64,000 bases of DNA, taken from Symbiodinium natans. Lineage: Eukaryota; Sar; Dinophyceae; Suessiales; Symbiodiniaceae. The stretch spans positions 124,001 to 188,000 of the forward strand of contig CAJNDS010000012.1 of assembly GCA_905221605.1 (NCBI GenBank), in the 5' to 3' direction. The notes under the pieces were generated by a model. That model worked only from the letters and a program-made list of their open reading frames with translations, was not told the DNA's origin and did not search any database. Shown one piece after another: positions 47,901-52,343 of the stretch. The translations under genes and the position numbers were made by a program. How positions within the stretch are numbered: the first letter of the stretch is position 1; each line of letters starts with the position of its first letter.

Positions 47901-50017
47901 CACAAGAAACCCAAGAAACATGGAAACATGCTCCAACGAATGCGGCGAATGGAAAGAAAGACTTGGTGGGCCAAAACTTGAGAAGATTGCTTGATCCTGT
48001 GCGGCTGGGGCTGTCAGAGGGGCCCTGAATCCTGCTACTTGAAAATTGCGGGCACGTGCGGTTTCCTCGAAACTCTAAACTCTCAACACTAAACCCTAAA
48101 CTTGGGATGTTCTTCCCCTTATACTAGCAATCCTTAATAGGGATGATAGTACCGCCAATTATAATCCCGACGAAGGACTGTTAAGGGGAGAATCCCAACC
48201 CTGAAACCCTCAACCCCACAAGAGGGGATTCGCCCACCCTCTGCGCAGGTTTTCCGACTTCTCGAGGAGTCCAGGACATCTGATGCGGTTTAGTTTAGGG
48301 TTTAGGGCCCAGGGTTCAGGGTTTAGGTTTAGGGATCAGGGTGTAGGGGTTTCGGGCCCAGGGTTCAGGGTTTAGGTTTGGGGATCAGGGTGTAGGGTTT
48401 GGGGCTTAGGGTCTAGGGATCAGGGCTGAAACTGCGCAGGAGGCAGCTGTCACTGGAAGACTACGGTGTCAGCCAGTGCCTTGCCCCGCAACAGCACCGG
48501 TTAAGACCAGCTGATGCACTTTCAGGGTTGAGGGAACCCTAAATATTTCTACGCCCACAAACTTTAAGGCTCTGAGCGGGACGGGGACATAGAAGCGTCA
48601 AGCCCCACATGCATGTATCAAGCTCCGCAGGCTCTTAAATCCACTCCCTGGAGGGCCCTGGAGCATTCTGAAAGCAAAGCTTTTCAATCGGGAACGGGGT
48701 AACCCCCATATATCCTGTTTGGGGAGCACATTAGGGAACCAGATTCCGGCAGTGACCTGCTCTGGAACCAGCTGGGATCGTGCTTTCATTGCGACCACAA
48801 GCTCTTCATGCTGAAGCATTTCAGGGCCTTGAAGACCTTGGGCGCTGAGTAGATGACCTTTAGCCTTTTGGGGCTTCTAAAATCCTACCAGAATTGAAAG
48901 GTTATGTTAACCTTTTTGGGGCCGGTACGCAGCAACTAAGAGACCGCTACTTGCCTTTCAGACCTCTTGGGGCAAGGACGAGCCTGGAGCAGATCTTCAA
49001 CGACTTCGCGGCCATGCAGCAGGAGGAGACCGGCCCTGTGCAAGGCCTGGATTGACCAGCGGATTCGGCTCCCTAAACCCTAAAGCCCAAGCCCTAAACC
49101 CTGAACCCTAAACCCTAAACCCTGAACCCTAAACCCTAAACCCTAAACCCTAAACTCTAAACCCTAAACCCTGTATAGGGGCAGCGGGCGCTCATGCTTC
49201 TTGTCGCTGTACCTTTGCTGGGCTCCATGTCGACGTGTGCATCTTCCCTGCTGCTCTTTTGCTGGCAACTATGTTGGAGTGTACTTACACAGTATGCTTG
49301 TATACTCAGATATGTGTCTATAAATTTCTGCATGCATGTATGTACGTATGTATGTATGTATGTGTACATGTAAAAAGGCATACATGACTCATTGAGGGTT
49401 GAGTGTGCCTTGCATGGCATCGTGCTGGGTTTCACCGCACGTGTGGCAAGCACGATCGTGCCCGGACGGCCGGTGCCATTTGCAACACACCGAACCCCAG
49501 CGTCCAAGTCCTGAAATGCCAAATGATGTAATAAGGTCTCCTTCAGGGTGCCGACTCATTCGCAAGAGGGGCCTTACATTTCGGGTACGTACCCCAACAG
49601 GCCCAAACATGTAGGTCATATCACCGCAGCTATCACCCGTCGGGTCTTATGGTTCCTATTCTGCTGTAGTCCTGCGTTGATTTCTTCTTTCAGAGGCCCA
49701 CCCCACCCCGGCATACTTCTGGATACTCTGAAGCCAAGTCCATCTCTCAACGCCTGCATGTGCAAAGCATCCAAGCAAGCGTGAATCGGGCTCAGGATGC
49801 TACTGGCAGCAAGAGCAGACTAAAACACCAAGCAGTTTGACAAGCCCCCAAGTCACCCAAACTAAACTTCAAACCTCAACCCCTAAACCCTAAACCCCAT
49901 AAACCCCAAACCCCATAAACCCTAAACCTTCCTACACCCTGAGCCCTCAACCCCTCTGCAGGCCTCTTCGTCGAAGGGCGCCAGGTGCAGACGAACGGAG
50001 CGGCCCCCGAGCTCTGA
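1..50017 (+). CDS. ABCA-type ABC transporter, 5'-partial, multi-exon
   Basis: About 32 exons on one strand give one ABCA-style half: TMD, then NBD, then the ABCA C-terminal domain. Seen in order: cytoplasmic REREE segment, YW...WD membrane exon, hydrophobic exons, RLFPGFCLG motif, DEDVANERRR linker, GECFGFLGING / AGKTST (Walker A), FCPQHDALL (Q-loop), LSGGNKR (signature), LVFLDEP (Walker B), STGVDP (D-loop), LTTHNMEEAEALC (H-loop), ALHFAEWWL, LEDYGVSQ, SLEQIF and stop. These are established ABCA hallmarks. ABCA proteins are ATP-driven membrane transporters, mostly of lipids; the substrate here is unknown. Phases agree at nearly every junction. The first TM segments, and a possible first TMD-NBD half, lie upstream of the window. 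The intron 11480-38237 contains a complete channel gene. Family assignment is firm; the joining of the two parts is inferred from exact phase and motif complementarity. Confidence 0.88.
310..333 (+). CDS. ABCA 24-bp microexon
   Basis: Reads IGNMQMTV between AG|G and a GT donor. It links EREESLQ to the following YW and matches the Met-rich segment before YW in ABCA proteins. It is very short, so it rests on phase and position only. Confidence 0.6.
1302..1359 (+). CDS. ABCA exon, YW...WD membrane segment
   Basis: Reads YWTANLLWDICLYALALFR, matching the conserved YW-x(5)-WD membrane segment of ABCA TMDs. Acceptor AG|G; a GA donor is the best fit. Confidence 0.8.
1548..1834. repeat. CCCCCTAAA/CCCTAAA array
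   Basis: About 30 units, mostly an 8-mer CCCCTAAA variant, reverting to CCCTAAA at the right end. It ends about 20 bp before the ABCA exon at 1855. Confidence 0.9.
1855..1917 (+). CDS. ABCA exon, TM helix ending FSTHAS
   Basis: Reads LPLSLSMLFLWLFSTHASS, resembling the ABCA TM helix that ends F-S-x-x-x-S/A. Acceptor AG|G. A GA donor at 1918 keeps phase 0 with the next exon. Confidence 0.65.
3192..3260. repeat. TTA microsatellite, T run and G run
   Basis: (TTA)n, then a T run of about 18 and a G run of about 27. Confidence 0.9.
5297..5345. repeat. TA and GA microsatellite
   Basis: (TA)n then (GA)n, in the ABCA intron before the exon at 5420. Confidence 0.92.
5420..5475 (+). CDS. ABCA exon, TM helix NFLTG
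   Basis: Reads VVNFLTGLLLMLTSYILN, a hydrophobic helix with the N-F-x-x-G...S pattern of ABCA proteins. A GC donor at 5476 gives phase 2 for the next exon; the reading frame also continues open to about 5510. Confidence 0.75.
5624..5647 (+). CDS. ABCA 24-bp microexon
   Basis: Reads IESTKAR. It fits, in phase, the short polar loop between the NFLTG helix and the RLFPGFCLG exon. Acceptor AG|G, donor GA. Conservation is weak. Confidence 0.5.
6482..6527 (+). CDS. ABCA exon, RLFPGFCLG motif
   Basis: Reads IYRLFPGFCLGHGLF, a near-exact match to the F-R-L-F-P-x-F-C-L-G-x-G-L motif of ABCA TMDs. The 3' end is uncertain; donors at 6528 (GA) and 6540 (GC) both keep phase 0. Confidence 0.85.
7301..7354 (+). 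CDS. ABCA exon, last TM helix region
   Basis: Reads DIHLLGWGVAGKDALFLC, matching the W-x-x-x-G-x-x-L-L-x-L segment that enters the final TM helix of the ABCA TMD. GC donor at 7355. Confidence 0.65.
8931..9034. mobile_element. MITE-like palindrome, family A copy 1
   Basis: Terminal inverted repeats TTGGGATGTTC... / ...GCATCCCAA, inner arms CTAACAGTCC and GGACTGTGAG. About 100 bp, no coding capacity. Confidence 0.8.
9293..9310 (+). CDS. ABCA putative 18-bp microexon
   Basis: Reads AIWILL between AG|G and GTAACG, in phase, extending the last TM helix. Six codons cannot be proved by similarity. Confidence 0.4.
9380..9562. repeat. tandem repeat of about 34 bp, family E
   Basis: Four to five units of CCTTATTGGGGGTCCTTATT with a TAAGGGAATTTA part. 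The right edge, read on the - strand, shares CGTAGGATTCCCTTA with the pieces at 27321 and 33394. Confidence 0.75.
9928..10005 (+). CDS. ABCA exon, TMD-NBD linker
   Basis: Reads DEDVANERRRVSE followed by VVRLLGLRK. The D-E-D-V-x-x-E-R linker and the L-R-K start of the NBD are diagnostic for ABCA. GC donor after AAG, and the next exon restores K-V-Y. Confidence 0.9.
10442..10483 (+). CDS. ABCA exon, NBD start (K-VY)
   Basis: Reads VYRTPEGHPKAPLR. The Y follows L-R-K as in the aromatic A-loop strand of ABCA NBDs. AG|G acceptor, GT donor. Confidence 0.8.
10518..10546. repeat. long G run
   Basis: Nearly 30 consecutive G. Confidence 0.9.
11077..11192. repeat. CCCTAAA array
   Basis: Telomere-like heptamers with CCCCAAA and CCCGAAA variants, about 30 bp before the ABCA exon at 11222. 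Confidence 0.9.
11222..11257 (+). CDS. ABCA exon, A-V-x-x-L-S strand
   Basis: Reads VAVHSLSYGLPK, the strand just before G-E-C-F-G in ABCA NBDs. GC donor, phase 0 with both neighbours. Confidence 0.8.
11447..11479 (+). CDS. ABCA exon, first half of Walker A
   Basis: Reads GECFGFLGING, the strand and beginning of the P-loop. It must be followed by A-G-K-T/S. A GC donor at 11480 in phase 0 fits the exon at 38238; no other A-G-K-T exon was found in the 26.8 kb between. Confidence 0.85.
12217..12375. repeat. CCCTAAA array
   Basis: About 22 units with scattered CCTTAAA and CCCTAAG variants, inside the large ABCA intron. Confidence 0.9.
13257..13378. repeat. G-rich low-complexity tract
   Basis: About 120 bp almost only G with single T or A. 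It produces artefactual Gly-rich and Pro-rich frames. Confidence 0.92.
14643..14682. repeat. (GA)n microsatellite
   Basis: About 19 GA units in the large ABCA intron. Confidence 0.93.
16116..16530. repeat. large mixed CCCTAAA array
   Basis: Starts with CCCCAAAA and CCCCTAA variants, then about 20 perfect CCCTAAA units at 16371-16507. One of the longest arrays in the window. Confidence 0.92.
16586..16639 (+). CDS. candidate 5' exon of the channel gene
   Basis: Open AG|G-to-GA segment reading EVYHDNAKYKNKLSKMIR. The codon pattern looks coding and it lies upstream of S1, but it has no recognised similarity. Confidence 0.3.
16975..17019 (+). CDS. candidate 5' exon of the channel gene
   Basis: Reads DYDLPLDCMALCRVP between AG|G and a GT donor; the frame is also open for about 15 codons upstream. 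No family match, position only. Confidence 0.3.
17069..17152. repeat. CAGA, GTCAGA and GA microsatellites
   Basis: (CAGA)n, then (GTCAGA)n, then (GA)n. Confidence 0.9.
17352..17460 (+). CDS. candidate 5' exon of the channel gene, frame unclear
   Basis: Two frames are open. One gives a basic peptide starting KPRKIPSKSSHRRR from an acceptor at 17351. The other starts at 17390, ends at a GT donor after 17460 and reads RPRFKRHPELQNGLGSLA. The second keeps phase 0 with the next exon. Confidence 0.35.
17955..18076. repeat. CCCTAAA to CCCTTAA array
   Basis: Perfect CCCTAAA units that drift to CCCCTAA and CCCTTAA at the right end. Confidence 0.9.
18131..18185 (+). CDS. channel exon, pre-S1
   Basis: Reads ALKVDPNTFTGTRLAPWP between AG|G and GTTTGG. 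Phase 1 matches the S1 exon at 19813. Confidence 0.6.
18131..35605 (+). CDS. single-domain voltage-gated cation channel with EF-hands
   Basis: About 20 phased exons encode one six-TM voltage-gated domain and a Ca-binding tail. S1: GVVILGNS; S2-S3: YLTEFILRLGVYG and LDIIVGLVS; S4: five Arg at three-residue spacing (V-R-L-L-R-L-A-R-L-A-R-A-L-R); S4-S5 linker: FQTLWQLVQ; S5: TLLMYIYAVTGMEL; pore: DIMDAILNL then GMDSIGGIYRPLI; S6: LLILSIALMNLVLA. Then a charged helix, EF-hand 1 (DEDGSGELSLDE), EF-hand 2 (DYDGGGTIGVEE), a helix IELSSLVKQCSEIL, and a short tail ending K-M-Q-L-E-stop. Only one domain is seen, so, like BacNav, CatSper or EukCat subunits, it should assemble as a tetramer in a membrane. 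Ca sensing by the EF-hands is inferred. Na versus Ca selectivity cannot be told. The start codon is not identified; candidate 5' exons lie at 16.6-17.5 kb. Confidence 0.9.
19198..19366. repeat. TTTAGGG array, opposite orientation
   Basis: TTTAGGG units with TTGGGGG variants, on the opposite strand from the array at 19010-19098 just upstream. Confidence 0.9.
19813..19871 (+). CDS. channel exon, S1
   Basis: Reads WISWWGFDTLIGVVILGNS, with the F-D and L-x-N pattern of S1 in six-TM channels. GC donor at 19872, phase 0. Confidence 0.85.
20291..20362 (+). CDS. channel exon, S1-S2 loop
   Basis: Reads VVIGFESSVRAEMPLG and continues with a Cys-rich loop (C-T-G-D-C-L-C-Q). It joins S1 as G-N-S-V-V-I-G. 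GC donor at 20363. Confidence 0.82.
21550..21654 (+). CDS. channel exon, S2
   Basis: Reads ADYGFYAVYLTEFILRLGVY then VFVLKSHWHLALFR. It has the S2 acidic residue in T-E-F and the basic residue of L-R. A GT donor begins the GGGTTTCA array. Confidence 0.88.
21652..21795. repeat. GGGTTTCA 8-mer array
   Basis: About 17 near-perfect copies of an 8-mer, starting exactly at the GT donor after the S2 exon. Confidence 0.95.
22328..22440. repeat. perfect CCCTAAA array
   Basis: About 16 perfect heptamers in the S2-S3 intron. Confidence 0.95.
23354..23410 (+). CDS. channel exon, S3
   Basis: Reads ASTLDIIVGLVSNSEFLNQ, with the conserved S3 Asp. AG|G acceptor, GT donor, 19 codons in phase 0. Confidence 0.85.
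23795..23826 (+). CDS. channel exon, S4 first half (32 bp)
   Basis: Reads VRLLRLARLA plus a split Arg. Arg occurs at every third position, as in a voltage sensor. GC donor, phase 2. Confidence 0.88.
24291..24394. mobile_element. MITE-like palindrome, family A copy 2
   Basis: TTGGGATGTTCCCCCTTG with CTAACAGTCC on the left; GACTGTTAG and GGGGAACATCCCAA on the right. Confidence 0.85.
24428..24806. repeat. two CCCTAAA arrays flanking the S4-S5 exon
   Basis: Arrays at 24428-24495 and 24588-24806 bracket the 50-bp exon 24504-24553. Confidence 0.9.
24504..24553 (+). CDS. channel exon, S4 end and S4-S5 linker
   Basis: Completes the split Arg, adds the last gating Arg and reads ALRLMVQFQTLWQLVQ, a linker like those of CatSper and BacNav channels. 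GC donor. Confidence 0.88.
24970..25075. mobile_element. MITE-like palindrome, family B copy 1
   Basis: Left TAGCCCAGTGGTACCC, right GGTTACTGGGCTACCA; inner arms CCCTTGTAAAGTAAGCAACC. About 106 bp, no coding capacity. Confidence 0.75.
25177..25223 (+). CDS. channel exon, S5 first half
   Basis: Reads LFHSIGTIMWTFLLV and joins the linker as V-Q-G-L-F. GC donor at 25224, phase 0. Confidence 0.85.
25455..25500. mobile_element. MITE-like family A, truncated copy
   Basis: Only the left arm is present (GCATGTTCGCCCTTATGC, CTAACAGTCCTTAAT). It breaks off into a G run at 25500. Confidence 0.7.
25692..25742 (+). CDS. channel exon, S5 second half
   Basis: Reads VTLLMYIYAVTGMELIT, the Y-I-x-A-x-x-G-M-E-L end of S5 seen in Nav/Cav-type channels. 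GT donor. Confidence 0.92.
26192..26264 (+). CDS. channel exon, pore helix
   Basis: Reads NVAAGGSFRDIMDAILNL, with F-R-D-I-M-D-A-I-L as pore helix 1. GC donor, phase 1; the next exon adds the filter. Confidence 0.85.
27321..27364. repeat. family E fragment
   Basis: CAAATAGTAGGATTCCCTTA followed by CAACCAGGTACCCC; diverged single unit just upstream of the filter exon. Confidence 0.5.
27387..27445 (+). CDS. channel exon, selectivity filter
   Basis: Reads MDSIGGIYRPLIKQNSICF. The acidic filter residue is in M-D-S; the Trp usual two residues later is Ile. R-P-L-I follows, as in related protist channels. Confidence 0.88.
27487..27571. mobile_element. MITE-like family A, decayed copy
   Basis: GAGATGTTCACCCTC, AACAGTCC, a GGGATTATAGT centre, and the right end ATAAGGGGGAACATCCC. 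Part of each inner arm is missing. It lies in the channel intron just after the filter exon. Confidence 0.7.
27914..27988 (+). CDS. channel exon, S6
   Basis: Reads YFFLALLILSIALMNLVLA, ending with the conserved M-N-L of S6. A GT donor at 27989 is the best fit to the cytoplasmic helix. Confidence 0.9.
28732..28820 (+). CDS. channel exon, post-S6 charged helix
   Basis: Reads ASEDKEAKKAWEDAKRAKQ then MEKLKEM. The 3' end may be 28811 (GC donor) or 28820 (GA donor); both give the phase needed by EF-hand 1. Confidence 0.82.
29402..29447 (+). CDS. channel exon, EF-hand 1
   Basis: Reads FLEIDEDGSGELSLD. With the next Glu it forms a canonical 12-residue loop: D1, D3, S5, E12. Confidence 0.93.
29854..29903 (+). 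CDS. channel exon between EF-hands
   Basis: Reads ELLSAPEDMQHELQEL. It supplies loop position 12 of EF-hand 1 and its exiting helix. A GC donor splits Trp. Confidence 0.85.
30523..30598 (+). CDS. channel exon, EF-hand 2
   Basis: Reads ELFHLLDYDGGGTIGVEEF then CEGVLK. Loop D-Y-D-G-G-G-T-I-G-V-E-E keeps positions 1, 3 and 12, but position 5 is Gly. GC donor. Confidence 0.92.
30978..31347. repeat. CCCTTAAA array then CCCTAAA
   Basis: About 25 copies of the 8-mer CCCTTAAA, then perfect CCCTAAA units that end next to the exon at 31355. Confidence 0.93.
31355..31419 (+). CDS. channel exon, post-EF helix
   Basis: Reads ATSGAPGTIELSSLVKQCS, joining V-L-K-A-T-S-G. The I-E-L-x-x-L-x-K-Q-C pattern recurs after EF-hands in dinoflagellate channels. 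GC donor, phase 2. Confidence 0.82.
31715..32030. repeat. CCTCTAAA 8-mer array
   Basis: About 37 units of CCTCTAAA with CCTCTAAG and CCTCTAGA variants, the longest homogenised variant array here. Confidence 0.95.
32130..32230. mobile_element. MITE-like palindrome, family A copy
   Basis: Left arm CCCCCTTTATGCTAACAGTC, right arm GGACTGTTAGTATAAGGGG. The outer TTGG is present; the right end is diverged. Confidence 0.8.
32755..32809 (+). CDS. channel exon, C-terminal tail
   Basis: Reads LNNREAVTILMDHGSGLQ and joins S-E-I-L in phase. GA donor at 32810. Confidence 0.65.
32814..32936. repeat. TTTAGGG array with GGGTTATA core
   Basis: TTTAGGG units enclose about nine GGGTTATA 8-mers, starting just after the exon at 32755-32809. 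Confidence 0.92.
33394..33442. repeat. family E fragment
   Basis: CAAATAGTAGGATCCCCTTA then GGACCCCAATAAGGTACC, the reverse complement of the 9.4-kb tandem unit. Confidence 0.6.
33737..33771 (+). CDS. channel candidate tail exon
   Basis: Reads DSLSSQLHWKP between CTACAG|G and CCCAG|GTAGG, a strong-looking splice pair in phase 0 with the previous exon. Confidence 0.45.
33990..34110 (+). CDS. channel candidate tail exon
   Basis: Frame is open and codon use looks coding: SSHNLDKLGYKAG then SELFTTVRAGLFDLKSTKL. Ends are not resolved and no family match is recognised. Confidence 0.35.
35065..35114 (+). CDS. channel exon, short coiled helix
   Basis: Reads VTKLEEEFGKVHANIS after CTGCAG|G. A GA donor in phase 2 joins it to the last exon. 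Confidence 0.75.
35545..35605 (+). CDS. channel terminal exon and stop
   Basis: Reads ILAQRIAPRSKTISKMQLE then TGA at 35603-35605. It joins the helix exon as I-S-Q-I-L-A-Q. The stop shows the channel is a separate protein from the ABC transporter around it. Confidence 0.78.
37366..37432. repeat. TTCTCG/TTCTTG hexamer repeat
   Basis: About ten hexamer units in the unassigned 35.6-38.2 kb part of the ABCA intron. Confidence 0.85.
38238..38339 (+). CDS. ABCA exon, second half of Walker A
   Basis: Starts AGKTSTLNMLTG in phase 0 directly after an AG acceptor, completing the P-loop begun at 11447, and continues GAVLPSGGQAFLGGYDVV. The catalytic Lys and Ser/Thr are present. GT donor at 38340. Confidence 0.92.
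38946..39002 (+). CDS. ABCA exon, Q-loop
   Basis: Reads VRRLLGFCPQHDALLDRLT. FCPQHDALL is the ABCA Q-loop with the conserved Gln. AG|G acceptor, GT donor. Confidence 0.95.
39030..39190. repeat. TTTAGGG/TTTGGGG array
   Basis: About 21 units in the ABCA intron after the Q-loop exon. Confidence 0.9.
39483..39554 (+). CDS. ABCA exon, helical subdomain start
   Basis: Reads VREHLELFGRIKGIP, the ABCA helical subdomain that follows L-T; a further nine codons run to a GT donor at 39555. Confidence 0.92.
39661..39708 (+). CDS. ABCA exon, helical subdomain
   Basis: Reads RMAMQAIKELCDQMMQ. It joins in phase through a GA donor to the exon carrying the LSGGN signature. The acceptor is AAG|C, an exception to the AG|G habit. 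Confidence 0.7.
40041..40104 (+). CDS. ABCA exon, LSGGN signature
   Basis: Ends LAMTLSGGNKR, the ABCA signature. One base before the GC donor at 40105 is completed by the next exon. Confidence 0.95.
40474..40536 (+). CDS. ABCA exon, Walker B
   Basis: Reads LSLAIALMASPPLVFLDEP, with Walker B and its catalytic Glu (L-D-E-P). GC donor at 40537 and phase 1, completed to Ser by the next exon. The joined sequence has one extra Arg after NKR. Confidence 0.95.
40886..40922 (+). CDS. ABCA exon, D-loop
   Basis: Reads TGVDPAARRLM, so the joined D-loop is E-P-S-T-G-V-D-P. A GC donor at 40923 gives phase 2, completing Trp with the next exon. Confidence 0.9.
40952..41080. repeat. TTTAGGG array
   Basis: About 17 near-perfect units in the intron after the D-loop exon. 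Confidence 0.92.
41288..41330 (+). CDS. ABCA exon, helix before H-loop
   Basis: Reads HVISAVSTMRREST and joins to VILTTHN, as in ABCA family members. GC donor at 41331. Confidence 0.85.
41388..41582. repeat. CCCTACAA/CCCTACAT 8-mer array
   Basis: Starts as CCCTAAA, shifts to CCCTGCAA, CCCTACAA, then CCCTACAT, and returns toward CCCTAAA, a stepwise series of variants. Confidence 0.93.
42189..42251 (+). CDS. ABCA exon, H-loop
   Basis: Reads VILTTHNMEEAEALCSRVG, with the switch His in L-T-T-H. GC donor follows ATG at 42252. Confidence 0.95.
42600..42702. mobile_element. MITE-like palindrome, family A copy
   Basis: TTGGGATGTTCCCCTTTATA on the left and ATAAGGGGGGACATCCCAA on the right, with a C run in the centre. 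A solo right-arm remnant (CAAGGACTGTTAG) follows at about 42761. Confidence 0.8.
43271..43345 (+). CDS. ABCA exon, end of NBD core
   Basis: Reads VGGRLRCFGSNQRLKARFG then QGYQLE, the ABCA G-G-x-L-R-C-x-G-x-x-Q-x-L-K segment. GC donor at 43346, phase 0. Confidence 0.95.
43692..43769. repeat. CCCTAAA array
   Basis: Eleven perfect heptamers about 20 bp upstream of the exon at 43791. Confidence 0.93.
43791..43838 (+). CDS. ABCA exon, post-NBD segment
   Basis: Reads ARLCAATRGECESFVR in phase 0 after an AG|G acceptor. The 3' end is uncertain; the frame stays open to about 43847. This region is poorly conserved in the family. Confidence 0.6.
45874..45898 (+). CDS. ABCA 25-bp microexon
   Basis: Reads VYDSLSRE and, through a GA donor in phase 1, joins to G-S-I-S-A-L-H. 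Support is position, splice sites and phase. Confidence 0.55.
46349..46392 (+). CDS. ABCA exon, FAEWWL motif
   Basis: Reads SISALHFAEWWLFE, a typical C-terminal ABCA motif. A GA donor at 46393 gives the join W-L-F-E-D-S. Confidence 0.88.
47094..47158 (+). CDS. ABCA exon, FLERHFPG
   Basis: Reads AMLNAFLERHFPGTVALE, matching F-L-x-x-x-F-P-G-x-x-x-x-E-R of ABCA C-termini. A GC donor at 47159 splits the Arg codon. Confidence 0.9.
47509..47560 (+). CDS. ABCA exon, E-R-H...FRFRLP strand
   Basis: Reads HEHNFRFRLPAQSSLGE and joins the previous exon as A-L-E-R-H-E-H-N. GC donor at 47561, phase 0. Confidence 0.9.
48101..48199. mobile_element. MITE-like palindrome, family A copy
   Basis: CTTGGGATGTTC on the left and GAATCCCAA on the right. 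The centre has GGGATGATAGTACC and GACGAAGGACTG. Confidence 0.78.
48249..48274 (+). CDS. ABCA 26-bp microexon, F-R-L-L-E
   Basis: Reads VFRLLEES, the conserved I-F-x-L-L-E helix. A GA donor at 48275 with phase 2 joins it to R-Q-L-S-L-E-D-Y. Confidence 0.85.
48440..48475 (+). CDS. ABCA exon, EDYGVSQ
   Basis: Reads RQLSLEDYGVS, with Gln split over the GT-AG junction. This is the ABCA I-E-D-Y-x-V-S-Q motif. Confidence 0.93.
48977..49055 (+). CDS. ABCA exon, SLEQIF and first possible stop
   Basis: Reads TSLEQIFNDFAAMQQEE and runs to TGA at 49053-49055. A GC donor at about 49045 (after CAAG) could instead splice this exon to 49962, removing this stop. Confidence 0.9.
49072..49172. repeat. CCCTAAA array
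   Basis: About 14 units just after the first possible ABCA stop, inside the proposed last intron. Confidence 0.92.
49962..50017 (+). CDS. ABCA possible terminal exon
   Basis: After CTGCAG|GC it reads LFVEGRQVQTNGAAPEL then TGA. In phase with a GC donor inside the previous exon it gives the join P-V-Q-G-L-F-V. The repeated GCCT at both ends is like other introns here. It may be an alternative or the real C-terminus. Confidence 0.55.
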
Positions 50018-52343
50018 ATTCGGACTTTGCTTTGGGACCTTTCAAGATTTGAGTCGGGTCCGAGCTTAGGGATGTTTCGGGTTTAGGGTTTAGGGTTTCG
50101 GGTTTAGGGTTTAAGGTTAGGGTACGGGGTTTAGGGTTTAGGGTTTATAGGGTTTAGGGTCCAGGAATCATGTATCTCCCAATCCCCTCAACAGATTCGG
50201 GCCCTCCGGGCGATAGTTACCAGGGGGGCACATTCAGGACCTCTATCCCAATTTTGGGCGATCATGCCCGTAGGCTTCAGTGTCGAGTCCTTCGACGGCA
50301 GGCTTGGGGATTCGACGTTCAGGTTGAGCTGGTTAGGGTTCAGGGTGCAGGGTTACCCATATGGACCCTAAGTCCTGTCTGCGCTAAGGAAGTGGATGCC
50401 AGGGCAGGATCTGTGGAACTCATCTCATCCCCCGCATGAGTGCCTTTTGATCTTTGTCCCTGCCGTGGGTTGAGAGGGTTTGAGGTTCGGGGTTTTCAGG
50501 ATTAGGGCCGTAGGTCACGGGCTTGACAGGGGGGAGCAGGAGACGCCATCCTATGACACGAAGCTGAAACCTCACATCCCAACAAAAAGCAACAACAGCT
50601 AAACAACTAGAGAGCGAAAACAAAGAGCTTGCACAGCGAGCGCACTAGTTCTCAGATTTGACAGGCTCTGAGGCCCTAAGGCAATAGACTTAACCTCATA
50701 GAAATTCACGTGGGAGAGGTCTACAGCAAATCCTCAACCATCCTCAACCTTCTGGTCAAGCTTGTGGTCCTTAGGGTAAGGGCGTTGCAATCTTGGGATT
50801 CCCTGTCTCCTGCCTCCCCCATGACCCGTAGTTTCACTGAGTTGCGTGTACAGGGTCGAGCCTTTGTAAAGTGAGCGCGCGGGCGCGTGGCCCGCTCGCA
50901 ATCTGTCTCAGCGCATCCCCGCCGCTGTCGTCTGCAGTGCTCGTGGCCTGGCTTCTGCTGTGGGGCCCGCAAGAACTTGATACAGCGGCACAAAGCCTTA
51001 AACACTCCGAAACCCTAAACCCTAAACCCTAAACCCTAAATACCCCCATATCCGAATCAGCGTCGCAGAGCTCTGTCTGAGCTGCGGTGGGAGGCCGGCA
51101 GCCCTGGCAAATGTTTTTGGGGAGTCTAAGTTAGGGTTTAGGGTTTAGGGTTGAGGGTTTAGGGTTTAGGGTGCCTAAATAATTCGAAAGGGTATTGCGA
51201 AAAATTGTAGTATATTTGATGTGGGGACCAAAAGGGAATACTATTAGTAAGTATGCCGACCCCTAGATTAGGTTTGATTAGGCGGGTGTCCTTATGAGGT
51301 GTAGCCTGTTCCCCTCCCAAACCAAGGTTTCCGAAGCTCTACAGACCTTCGTGCTCCAAAACCCAAAACCCTAAACCCGAAACCCTAAAACCCTAAACCC
51401 TAAACCCCAAACCCTACGCCTAAACCCTAAACCTAAACCCTAGGCCCTACACCAGTGGGCCCTAATTAATAATGAAACCCTGCTTAAAACCCAGAGCCCT
51501 AGACCCCAAACCCTAAACCCCTAAACCCCGAAACCCTAAAACCTCCGCGCCCGAAACGTTTGCCAGTGTTGAGGGCCGCCCGTGGCACAGGCGGGCGTTG
51601 CTTCGATCCGCAGCTCCGAAAAGTCGCGATGCCGGGGCAATTTAGGGTTCAGGGTTTGGGGTTTAGGGTGTCTTCAGAGTGAGCAGAACTGGTTTGCCCA
51701 CCCCTACCACCCGGAGTTCAAGATAACACAGATACAAAACCCATGGTGGTGTCTATATCATCTACACAGCAAAGTAGTGAGAAGCATGATGCATGTGTAG
51801 AGCTTGCTGATCATCATCAGCATCACGATGATGATAATGATGATGGGGGAGGCTGTTCGGCGGGGGCACCCCTGTAGCCGTCTAGGTGCTTGCAATGAAG
51901 TCATGCCCAAGAGAGTGCCATCCCCAGTTGCACTTCGTCTTCGCTTGCGAGGACCTGAAAAGACTCGAAGTGCTCTATTTTAGCATCTCGGTGGCGGTTA
52001 AAGAGTGTATACCTTTACGGGGTATAGTATTGAGCAGTATGCGTACAGGCATCCACAACGAGCCGACCCTCACAGAGTTCTGGACGCGAGTGAGACAAGC
52101 GTTCGCTGACGCTCGGCCAGCCTCGCCCGCCACAGATTGTGGGCTGGGTGGGCTCGGCTTAGACTGTAGGGTTTAGGGTTTAGGGCCCAAGGATTAGGAC
52201 ATTTAGGGCTTTGCCTCGAAGGACTATAGTGCTTACATGACTAGGGCCACAGGGTCTTTGGGGCTCCGGGCGGGCTTAGGGGGTTGAGGGCTTTCGGGCT
52301 GGGACAGGGCTTTCTGGCTGGGACGGGGCTGGGCGCTGCGCAG

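Noticed and set aside
38238-49055. A separate second ABCA gene independent of the left-hand exons
   Set aside because: The right part lacks any N-terminal NBD or TMD exon and begins exactly at the codon where the left part stops, so one split gene is simpler. Transcript evidence could reverse this.
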